The notes beneath the pieces were generated by a model, which was given only the letters and a program-made list of their open reading frames with translations, searched no databases and was not told the DNA's origin. From Eurosta solidaginis (Eukaryota > Arthropoda > Insecta > Diptera > Tephritidae): 64,000 nucleotides of DNA. Position 1 is the first letter of the stretch, and each line of letters opens with the position of its first letter. Made by a program: the position numbers and the translations under genes. Positions 22,221 through 32,110 of this stretch are shown here, one piece after another. The DNA lies in assembly GCF_040869045.1 (NCBI RefSeq), contig NC_090320.1:118677112-118741111 (forward strand), read 5' to 3'.

Positions 22221-22394
22221 TATATGAAATAAGCACATGTATGCATATGAAGTAAAATTTTGGAAAAAAATAAAAAAAAGAACATATGCCTGAAAAAAAT
22301 GACGTAGTTGTAATAAAGGACTGCATATGAAACGGAAAATCTCATAAAATAATTTTGTCCAGCTAGCTTGTTCTACACAAAACACTGTGCGACG

Positions 22395-25255
22395 CACAGT
22401 GGCGCCTTTTGAGTTTTTTCTTTGCAAAAATCATAACTTTTGAACCAATGAAGATATTTTAAAAATTTAAAATGCAAATGAAAGCTAATTACTTTAAGTT
22501 TCATTGTGTGAAAGCTCAGAATGTCACAGAACAGGGTGCTTCAAAAAAATTCGTCAAATTCGAAAATTTTTGAAAAATGCAAAAACAAAATGTTTTTAGT
22601 AAAAAATAAAAAAAATAAATAAATGAGATTTGTCTTATAATGACGTATTTAAGCATTAAATAAGATAAACTAATGATTTTGGTAAGATAGCGTGGCACTG
22701 CCCACTTATGATAAAAAGTTTTATCTAAGTAGTCACGTAATCAATAACTACCAAAATCGATAGACGTATTGTTTCTTTTAAATGGCAATGCTCTTATAAA
22801 ACTCAAATGTCTGTCTGTCTAACAAGGTGCTTCAAAATTCATCGTAAAATTTTACATGTTTTTTTTTTTTTAATTTACAATCCAAATATGTATTTTACTA
22901 ATAACTAAAAGTTATTGAAAGTGGTTCAATGAAATATTATTTGAGCTAAAGATTAAACAGCCAACGAATTTTGGAAAAGGGAGTGGCGCTGCCCATTTAT
23001 GCTAAAAAGTTTGATCTTAGTAACCGCTTTACAAATTTGTACCAAACTCGATAGACGTATTGATTTCTATAAAAATTTAATACTCGTTTGAAGGCGAAAT
23101 GCCTAAGCTTTAAAATAAATTTGATAATTTTCAGAGAAATGCAAAAACGAAAAGTATATATTTATAAATTACTAAATTAATTAATTCTTTTTTTTGAAAT
23201 AAAAAATTAACTTGTACATAGATATTTTTTTTTTCAATAAAGTAGCAAAATTGATTAGTAAATCTCTTTTTCATTGTTGTGATAAGAAGTGAGAAACTTA
23301 TTCTATCTTAACATAGTCATCATGACTGGAACATATATCTAACAAAGCAACCATTTCTGAGCTATACGCATCTTTAAGATCTTTTTATGTTCTTACATAC
23401 CTCATAGATGATATGACTGGATCAGAAGAGATAGCCAACATGTTGAAAAGGCATTAACTTGTTCATGGCAGTTTAAAATATTTAAAATTACTCCCAATCT
23501 TTTCACAATATCTCTATCAACTCCTGTTATGTGAGGAGTCACTTCATCGTTTTCAAAAAATCTTCTTGAGGAGTTACCATCATTTTTATTACAGTCAAAA
23601 CTAAGGCCAATCTGTTTATAGAATGCATCCTGAATTATTTTTTTTCTCCTGATTTGTTTCTCCTTACATGTTGTTTTGTCGTCGAAAACTTCTCCTTGTT
23701 GTGGTAGTGTATAAGCCAGCTTCAAAACAAATTCCATACATATTATCCTAGTATGCAAAGGAGATATTCCATATTCATAATTTAGTTCGTCAGTTATTGA
23801 ATCATCAAGATTTTCAAAGTCCTTTTGGCTCTTACAAATTGAATATTTCATTGTAGATGTCGTATTTGTTATTAAGTTCTCTATTTTCTATTTTCACCTC
23901 TTCAATTTCAATTATTGTTGGTTCTAATTTGGCAATTTGATTTTTTATATCACTCACTGTAGCTTTTATGAGTTCCGAAGACTCCTTCTCGTATTTAAAT
24001 AATATCGAGCGGCACAATATAGTTGATGACGGACGTGGATTTTTCCAATATTCTGAAGCTTCATCTTTTAGTCGTTGTTTATATGCGCTTTGCATTGATG
24101 ATCCATCACAGCCCCACTTAGTTATCAGTGCTAGCTCCTTTGGCAGTGATTTCAACTTTCCTTCAGTAAAACTTTGAAGGAGTCGTGTAGACGTATGATC
24201 CATTAAGTTTTGTAGCTCAATTTCAGCTGATACTTCGGTCATTTTGGGACTTAGAGGAACTGCTTCTTTCTTGGGTTGAGTAATTTTTTTTTTCTTCGTT
24301 AAACCGAGATCTATAAACAGCGCCAAAGCTTCTTCGGGAGTGTATTTCCTAGGTAGCGCATTTGGTGGTGTGGGAATGCTGTTTTTGATCCTCATCAGTC
24401 GCACTGGACTTGCTACCGCAACTGCTTTTGTTATATAAGGCTTCACGTTTTCTTCGTCTTTTTTATATTTAATAGCCAGTACTTCTGAAAGATGTGTCGT
24501 GGCCATAGCTTTTGTGGTATCAGACAGCTTTCTTTTCCTTGTGTAGGTAGAACACTCTTCTATAGGTTTTGTTGGTCTCTAGTTGGATTGGCTGACGTGC
24601 TAGGCGTTTCTTCGTCCAAAAAAGTTTTGTCAGCTAGCCACTTTTCATGCTTACTTAGAAATTTTGAATTGTCACGATAGACGTCCTTCCATTTTCTTTC
24701 TATCATAATGTATTGTAAACAAATTTTTTCTTCCAGGCCTTCCTTTTCTTTAATGCTTGTTTCACTCGCTAATTCCCTCATAATAGCCTCAACGAAGTCC
24801 CGTCTCGACTTTGTAGATTTAAAGACCGCAAATAGTTTCGAGTTTTCTAGATACATATTAGAATTGGCTTCGAGTGTATCTGACTAAATATTAAACTGTG
24901 AACTATATTTAAAAATACTATTCACTTTATTTAAGTAAACAGATTACTTAGTTGCTTAATCTCCAAAAGACGAATGATAATGTGCATTGTATGATGGATA
25001 GCTTTGTATGCCTACTCAAATTATTAAAATGAATTTCAGGTATACAATTCGTAACTAAAAAAATTTCTGTTGTTAACAAGTCCAATAATAAAAACGACCT
25101 TATGTATACCTGCTCAGGCGCGTATTTATGCCCAAGGTAGTTTAACTTTATTTGATGTAAAAAGTGAAGTTGAAAGAAACATGTATTAGATTTAGCGAAC
25201 GCTTTCATGAATTTTTTGATTCTTGCCATGCTTTAACGGCAGAGGCGCCACTATG
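22395..25255 (-). mobile_element. Transib B, copy 2
   Basis: It starts CACAGTGGCGCC at 22395, ends CACTATG at 25249-25255 and is followed by CGACG. It is the same internally deleted form as copy 1. Confidence 0.9.
23402..24856 (-). pseudogene. Transib B transposase remnant, copy 2
   Basis: Pieces 24856-24560, 24506-23832 and 23851-23402 read as in copy 1, with a few substitutions (for example KITQPKKE instead of KITQAKKE). The same internal deletions remove the second Asp and the Glu. Confidence 0.88.
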
Positions 25256-25964
25256 CGACGGGAAGGGCAGCGAAACGCCAAAAACGAACGACGACAGCGA
25301 AATATTAAGCCGTATGGCCAGCGAGGTCAACGGCAGCCTCAACGACAACAACATCGATATATTGAGACTGATGGCCAGCGACGGCAGTAACGACGAAGGC
25401 AGCATGGGCGAACACCACTTCCGCGTACGGATCACGCGCACCAGCATGGTGGCCGTAAGCTTCACTGCGGTAGGTGAGGGGGGAGTGTGAGGACCCCAAA
25501 ACTGAGGATTTGCTACCCTCACAACATATACTTACATATTCATTTTCAACATACATCTTGTAATACACTAATTGAATTTATAACCCTGAATGTACCATTT
25601 ATACATTTTTACGACATGTACTATATCTTTATGAATTACACGTCAAAATACATATATTCTACTGTATATTGAATTAATAATTACTAAATTGAAGGACAAA
25701 TCAGACTTGGGCACTTTTGCGCGCAAACAAGATATTTACATTTTCGCCCACATAAATTTCAAATATAGGTCACCCTAACATACACTAAAACATTTGGAAG
25801 GGAAGTGGATACGCACAAAACATAAAATTGCGCCGATCAACCTACCATTTGCGCATCCAATGCACTCAACTACAAATAAAACATACATATTAATTTGAAT
25901 AAACGGAGATCAGCAGCAAGTCGCCAAAAATAAGCGCCGCTACTAATTGGAATTTTGCTATACA
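25256..25964 (+). repeat. gypsy-type 3' coding tail, PPT and LTR, unit 2
   Basis: The coding tail ends at 25490. A G-run precedes the LTR start TGTGAGGACC at 25486, and the LTR ends near 25964. It duplicates 16513-17221, with CGACG-to-CAGCG and GACG-to-GAGG type differences in the coding tail. Confidence 0.6.
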
Positions 25965-27171
25965 TACTAGCTGTTTTTTCCAATTACTGCATCTCAGCGT
26001 TTGCAGATGGGCTGCAAGTTGATTCCATTTATACGGATCTATCTAAAGCATTTGATAGAGTATCTCATACCTTATTAATTCACAAACTACAGTTATTTGG
26101 ATTTCACTCATCATTTTTAGCCTGGGTGAAATCATACCTAAAAAACAGAGTTAACTTTGTGGTTGTTGATGGTGTGAAATCATTCTCATATAGAGCAACC
26201 TCTGGGGTTCCTCAAGGAAGTATTCTTGGTCCTCTATATTTTCTCATTTTCATCAATCATTGTTCAAAGTGTTTTAAAGAGTGTGAACATCTGCTTTATG
26301 CCGATGACTTAAAGATATTCAAAAATATAAAAACTCTCTCTGATTTTGAAACATAAGAGATTGAAGTAAAAAATGTTCAAGATTGGTGCCTTCGTAATAA
26401 ACTATCTATTAATATTGATAAATGTTGTTCGGTTACTATCTGTAAAATTAGGTCACCACTTCAGACTTCGTATTCTATTTCTGATACTGTCCTTAGATCC
26501 AGTAATAAAATCAAAGACCTTGGTATTGTATTTGACTCAAATTTTACATTTACTGAACATTTGAATTATGTCATACCTAAGGCGTATTCCTCGTTAGGGT
26601 TTATTCGGCGCAATAGCTCTGAATTTAAGGATCCATACACTAAAAAATTACTTTATAATACATTTGTAAGATCTAAATTGGAATATGCTTCCATAATCTG
26701 GAATCCGTTTTATGAAGTACTTACTAATAGAATTGAAAGGGTTCAAAAAAAGTTTTTAAGTTTGATTTACCTATTCCATCTTATGTTTCTCGTTGAAAAT
26801 TGATTAGTTTGCATACTCTTGCTAGTAGAGGACTGATTTCCGCTTTAGTATTTCTTCATGATGTCTTAAATGGGGTGTAGACTGTCCATATTTATTACAT
26901 TACATAAGGCTTAATGTTCCAACACGATGTCTGCGTCATAATGATTTATTTGTAGTTGACCTTTGCAAAACAAAGTATGCTCAGAATGAACCTATTATCA
27001 GAATATTAACTGACTTTAACTTGCTATGTAGAGTAATAATTTAGATATATTTGCTAAACGTAATGAATTCAAACAAATAATATGCTTGTACTATTCATAA
27101 ACTTTTTAATTATTAATTCTTAGTCTGTAAGGTTTGTAAACCATTGACTTAATTAAATAAATAAATAAATT
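25965..27171 (+). pseudogene. jockey-like LINE reverse transcriptase fragment
   Basis: A 5'-truncated LINE beginning within the RT: DLSKAFDRVSHTLLIHKL, TSGVPQGSILGPLYF and LLYADDLKIF. The thumb follows (IKDLGIVFDSNF, SKLEYASIIWNP). A stop at 26354-26356 and several frameshifts afterwards make it dead. The 3' tail is an (AAAT)n-like repeat ending near 27171, directly joined to BEL/Pao sequence. Its left end abuts a gypsy LTR end, so the two flanks come from different elements. Confidence 0.85.
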
Positions 27172-27460
27172 CTAGGCCATTAACACATTTGCCGATCAGC
27201 GTCGATCATGAGGAACCACTAACTCCTAACGATTTTTTACTGGGAGAAACAAACACAGCAAAACTCCTAGCGCTTGCATTGAAATTGGGAATGGTAATGG
27301 TTTACGTCAAAAGTGGCGCATCGGGCGGATATCTGAGTATCTGCCAACCTTACCTCTACGGGTGAAGTGGTCCCAGCGAAAAAAGCCAAAACAAAAGGGT
27401 GACTTGGTATTTATATGTGACCCAAATGAGCCGTTTATTTTGAAAGTGGCATAAGTAATT
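27172..27460 (+). pseudogene. BEL/Pao integrase C-terminal fragment
   Basis: The sequence reads SRPLTHLPI.VDHEEPLTPNDFLLGE. After a frame change it reads LRQKWRIGRISEYLPTLPL and then QKGDLVFICDPNEP, the typical end of BEL/Pao integrase. It precedes, and is not contiguous with, the protease-RT-RNase H part at 32111-34900, so it comes from a different copy or a rearranged one. Confidence 0.75.
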
Positions 27461-28635
27461 TCATGTCGTTTAGGTTCGGTGGTAATTTGTTTGTATCTCT
27501 CCTCGCCTCCAGTTTTTTAGAGTCCAATATCCAAAAGATGCAATTCTTATTATTATTTTATAATTGTAGAACCATCTATATATGCATTCGTTCAAAAATA
27601 ACAATGCATTTAAGACCATGAGTTGAACTTGTAGCACAGACTGATCAAAAAATATTCTTATACCATACCATAAAAACGTTCAAATTTAAAGATATTATCT
27701 AATCAAAAATTAATGTATCGCCGGGAGAAAAATGTACCTTAAACTTGATTATTCTGGAATAATGATTTATGATTAATTTTTCTAAATACTTTTTATTAAT
27801 TTTTGTGATCATATTTGATGTCATTAGAGGATGAAACTTTCCTTTTTTTGAATTAACATTTGATAAGTTTTCAAAACATTTTCTGATCATATTTAATATT
27901 ACTTTATGATCATAATTCGTTATTTTTCATAAACACTTTTTCATTATTATTTTGATTACATTTGATCCATCCGGGATCATTTCTGGATGGTTTTCGGGAT
28001 CCGTCCGGGACTCCGTCAGGGTCATTTCGGGACTTTTTCGACAAAAATAATTTTTAAACAAATAACGTGATAAGCAGACTAACGTGAATAGCCCATATAC
28101 TTTATTTTCTTCTTGCGTACGGGGCCACGGCTAAAGGCTAGTTATTTTATAATCACCTTGTATGCCTTTTAATGGTAGAATCATATATATTATTTCTAAT
28201 TGCTGTTTTTATGTACGGGTCCCTTTTTCGCTCTTATTTGGAATCCAAATCTATAAATAAAGTTTTGATTGTAAAGATGGAGATTAGCCAAATTGGACAA
28301 TTTTGGTCGTAGTGCTTTTGTTTAGCTATATTTTATTAAGATAACACTGTATCACAAATTCCAATTTTTTTCTGCAAAAGAGACGCCATTATGAAATTCC
28401 TATGTAAAGTCATTATTATTTTTAATTCTATGGTAACGTTTTTGAGATATTTACCAATTACCGTTAAAAAACAAAAATGGCTCCACTTAATCATATATAT
28501 CTCAAGAACGAATTGAGCAATTCCAAAACCGTTTGAAGCTTTTAAAACGCAATAAAACTGTGCATACAACATGCTAGGCCCTGCAGATTCAAAAATAACG
28601 AACAATAAATATAAAAAAATGTGTACTTTGCGAGG
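27461..28635. other. AT-rich stretch without recognised genes
   Basis: No convincing coding frame. At 27965-28040 there is a cluster of CCGGGAT/CGGGAC-type motifs separated by about 20-25 bases. Several AATAAA motifs occur near 28255. Probably decayed transposon and UTR sequence. Confidence 0.4.
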
Positions 28636-29001
28636 AAGGATCTCGAAAACTTTTCATTTTTTTGCAGATTTTTTTTTCTCTCTAAGCTCTGTTTTATTAA
28701 AAAAATAAGCTTTCATTCAACAAAATCGATGGACTAATACAAAAGTTATAAGCATTCAAGTAAATATATCCATTTAATACTTAAGTACCCTACTGGTACA
28801 TATGTGTTAGTATTCGTATATCAGTTAGTTAGCAGGTAGATTTTCGAAGGGTTATTAGATACAAAAAACTGCTAGTATCGTTTTCTCACACCCAGGTACA
28901 TTTCAAGCAAGAGCATGTTTTTAAGGCAGGTAGTGTTTTCTTTGTAGAACTAGGGAACCTTTTTGTCTAGGTAGGCTTGAATTTTTACTTGATCTACGTA
29001 T

Positions 29002-29544
29002 TGTAACGAATTTACTGCAATTCCCCTTATTTGCAATCTTCTGCCAACGTTCGTATCGCTAAATTGTTGAATAAATAACTCTAATATTGAATAATAGAAA
29101 AATGGCCTTTATTAAAGTACTTCACAATAACACTTATACTTTGCAACGAATAGCTTGCTTAATAACCAAACTGACTATACTGCTTTGCTCGCTAGATAGC
29201 GTCTTAATCGAAACTGATTTATTGCAACTCTACCGCTGATGCTTTTATACTCTGTGATTTCCTCATGGCATCTTCTAGGCGCTTCCAGAATTTTACTTAG
29301 TCAGTTATAAATTTCTCAGCTACAACTACAGATGTAGAATTTTTATAGCTTCTCTCATACCCCATGCGCTTGTATGTGTGAGCGACACTTCCCCAATCAC
29401 AATTGCATACCTTTAGGAGCATTTCAGATAAGATATCTGCATGTGCTTGTGCGTTGCTCTCAGCTGCGTGTACCTACATATGTGTAGACATAATGATTGA
29501 TTTGTTTATTTAGATACATAATGATTGATATAATATTCGTAACA
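29002..29544 (-). repeat. Solo LTR of a gypsy-type element
   Basis: On the plus strand it starts TGTAACGAAT and ends ATTCGTAACA, i.e. TG...CA ends with inverted TGT(T)ACGAA. A 4-bp target duplication GTAT lies at 28998-29001 and 29545-29548. On the minus strand a poly(A)-signal-like AATAAAGG near 29112 gives the transcription direction. No internal region remains, as expected after LTR-LTR recombination. Confidence 0.85.
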
Positions 29545-29980
29545 GTATAAATAATAGTACATGCGCCTTGCTCCTTCATAATATCTGCAAGGCTCGCCGG
29601 ATACTGTTCAGTTTATAATTGCAGTTTATAACCCGTCATTTACTTAAAAATATAATATGAATAAAAGGGCGCGAGAGTTTCAGTGTACAAATGATCCAGA
29701 TATGTTCTGTTTCATCTGTGGTTAATTTATCGTTAAAAGCATGCGACGTGTTTTAATATGTTTGTCTTCAAATCCTTTGAAAGTTAGATACTATAAGTAT
29801 TTTGGAATTTAGCCTAAAAACAACGAAAAACCATGGACACCGAATACTGTGTGCACCACATGTTGAGTGGAATTGATTTTTTCGGAAACCGGAACAAAAA
29901 GGTGCGTTGTAAAAATTAGGAATTTGGTCCCTTTTAATGCATAGCTGACTAATTTCTGAAACTATCTATTTAGGCGACAT

Positions 29981-30790
29981 ATGAAATTTATTACACCAAT
30001 GAAGTGGAGGGAACCAACTTGCCATTCAACGGACTGCTGTATTTGTACTACAAAAGTACTTGGGGCTGGAAAGTCAAGAAAAGTAACCTATGCGAGCGTA
30101 TCTACAGTGTCATTACCAGAACTAAATTCAACGGAAGCTACATTGCCAGAATCAAATTTAACTTTAGTTCCGGCTCCAGTTTCATTGTCAACAGCAGTAT
30201 TTGATTACGCGGCATCATGTTGTACTGGATTTCAAACGGAAAACGAAAGAAACTCTTTGTCACAAGCACAACTCAATGATTGGATAAGAGATTTGGAATT
30301 GTCAAAGGAAAAGGCCGAACTACACGCCTCTCGTATGCAACAATTTAAATTGTTTCATCCGATGTTAAGGTAACATATTATAGAACTCGTCACGAACACT
30401 TTTCCAAGTACTATACGAAGGAGGACATTGTTTGTTACTGCAAAGACATTTCTGGTCTATTCAAAAAGTTTGGTGAACCATATGATTCAAAAGAGTGGCG
30501 ACTATTCATATACGGTAATAAATTAAGTTTAAAGGCCGTATTATTGCGTATTGGCAACCAAAACACATCTATCCCGATCGCGCATGCAGTAAATACGAAG
30601 GAAACGTATGAGTTAATGCAAAAATTGCTCTAATTAATCAAATACGAAGAACATGATTGGAAAATATGTGCCGATTTTAAAGTCGTTGGAATGCTATATG
30701 GTCTACAAAGTAGATACACAAAATAATGTTGCTTTCTATGCAAATGGGATAGCCGAGATCGTCAAAACCACTACATCAAATGATGACCTA
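29981..30790 (+). pseudogene. Broken ORF of a repetitive arthropod family with a WDSRD motif
   Basis: The frame 29981-30373 starts MKFITPMKWREPTCHSTDC with a Cys-rich CHSTDCCICTTK. After a frameshift near 30370 it continues with YRTRHEHFSKYYTKEDIVCYC, GLFKKFGEPYDSKEWRLFI and LKAVLLRIGN. Stops at about 30631 and 30723 interrupt DFKVVGMLYGLQSRYTK*CCFLCKWDSRD. I recognise this layout from uncharacterised, high-copy proteins in arthropod and other invertebrate genomes; the function is unknown to me. High copy and location between inverted repeats suggest a transposon-encoded protein. Confidence 0.55.
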
Positions 30791-31595
30791 TAACCATTTC
30801 AAAGAACTATTTTCACCAGTGGAGGCAGCAGCGTGGGATTCTTTTTAAAAGGTCGTTACTTCTTTTTTAGGCAAACACAAAAGTCCTAACGTGGAAATAG
30901 GTAATTAAAAAACATATTTAAGACCGTTTTCTCAGTTAAGTTTAAAACCTATCTCCCCGACAAACAAAAAATTTGTATGAAAATTTTTAAATTTACATGA
31001 GAATATATAGCCCTAAATCTGAATTCATCGTCCGTCCCGAACAAACAAGAACAAGAAAAAAGTAAAGAAAAAATTTGTTCTGAATTGAACGATAAATCCA
31101 GCCTAAGAAAATTATATGCTAATGTGACACTTATGTATATATCTAATATATTTTTTTATTTTCTTTAAGTAGTAAATATGTCTTTAAAAATTCATTTTCT
31201 ACACTCCCATTTAAATTTTTTCCCTCAAAATCTTGGCGACGAAAGTGACGATCATGGTTGAAAGTCGGTATCAAGGATTCTGGGATGTCGCTATGATGGG
31301 TGACTATTGTTGGTTTCTCATAAGAGAAACCGATCCTAATCTAAATAAGCGTCAAAACAAGACACATAACTTTTTCAATTATAAAATAAGATCATAGAGT
31401 TAAGACAGAATCATATGTACATATGCTATTATTTGTAGGGTACTTAAGTTTTACTATATGGATATATTTATTTGAATGCTTATAACTTTTGTATTAGTCC
31501 ATCGATTTTGTGGAATGAAAGCTTATTTTTTTTTGTAATAAAACAGAGCTTAGAGGGAAAAAAATCTGCAAAAAAATAAAGTTTTCGAGATCCTT

Positions 31596-32110
31596 ATTTA
31601 ATTGTAATAATGTGCAATATTAAAATTTTAATTTACTTAAAATCTATTATCATAGTCGTATGATATAACGGAGTTACAAAACGGTACAATGAAAATAACT
31701 GTGAGACTTTTTACACAAAATAATTAATAATATTTTTCTTAATGATAATTATTGTTTTTTTTTTTATTTTTTATTTTTTCTATAACTGAAAAATTGTATT
31801 GCATTTTTGGAATAGTATGTAGAAAAATTTTTAGACAACCTACCATAGCTGCGCAGATAGATCCATTTCGAAGGGTGCTAAGCCCTCAACATCAGTACGC
31901 TTTAGGCACGCTGCGCTAACCATTTAGCTATACAGCGGTGGTTTATTTGACTGATAAATTGCTACTTCTATTCCTTTTTACCAACTATATTTAATCAGCG
32001 TTACGCTATCCGTTGCAAATCACTAATAATGCTGGATTTGGTTATTGTGCTCTTGGTTTAGTAACAATTGTTTTTGTTTTATCGGCCTATTTATAAAGCA
32101 TTAAAGCAAA
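31596..32110. other. AT-rich repeat segment with tRNA-like remnant
   Basis: 31735-31830 (AATGATAATTATTG, then CTATAACTGAAAAATTG) recurs around 38265-38340 and, inverted, around 40380-40540. 32070-32095 (TTTTATCGGCCTATT) recurs at 38345. No coding frame. Confidence 0.5.
31848..31945 (-). repeat. tRNA-derived sequence, SINE-head-like
   Basis: On the minus strand a box-A-like TAGCTAAATGGTTAGCGC is followed after about 50 bases by a degenerate box B (CCTTCGAAATGG). The acceptor stem does not pair and there is no CCA context, so this is a remnant and not a tRNA gene. Confidence 0.4.

Larger units (their letters stand above)
18228..22389 (+). mobile_element. Transib A, copy 2
   Basis: Same structure as 9488-13644: CACAGTG at 18228-18234, CACTGTG at 22383-22389, and flanking CGACG (18223-18227 and 22390-22394). 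It carries its own SINE and MITE. Substitutions relative to copy 1 are scattered; for example, a G-to-A change turns KALAYY into EALTYY with a neighbouring change. Confidence 0.92.
17385..26125 (+). repeat. 8.74-kb tandem duplication, unit 2
   Basis: The second copy of 8595-17382. At its end the LINE sequence continues normally (CCTGGGTGAA), so this unit has the native right flank while unit 1 has the native left flank. It lacks the 56-bp segment of unit 1 but retains CCAA in gag. Confidence 0.93.
28636..31595 (+). mobile_element. Inverted-repeat-bounded element carrying an arthropod ORF of unknown function
   Basis: Arms 28636-28793 and 31435-31595 are inverted copies of about 160 bp. Both contain GGATCTCGAAAAC, AAATCGATGGACTAATAC and TTAAGTACCCTAC. 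The arms enclose a solo LTR (29002-29544) and a degenerate ORF (29981-30790). Whether the ORF belongs to the element is not certain. No clear target duplication was found outside the arms. Confidence 0.5.

Noticed and set aside
31848..31945. Functional tRNA gene on the minus strand
   Set aside because: Box B is degenerate and no cloverleaf forms; kept only as a tRNA-derived remnant.
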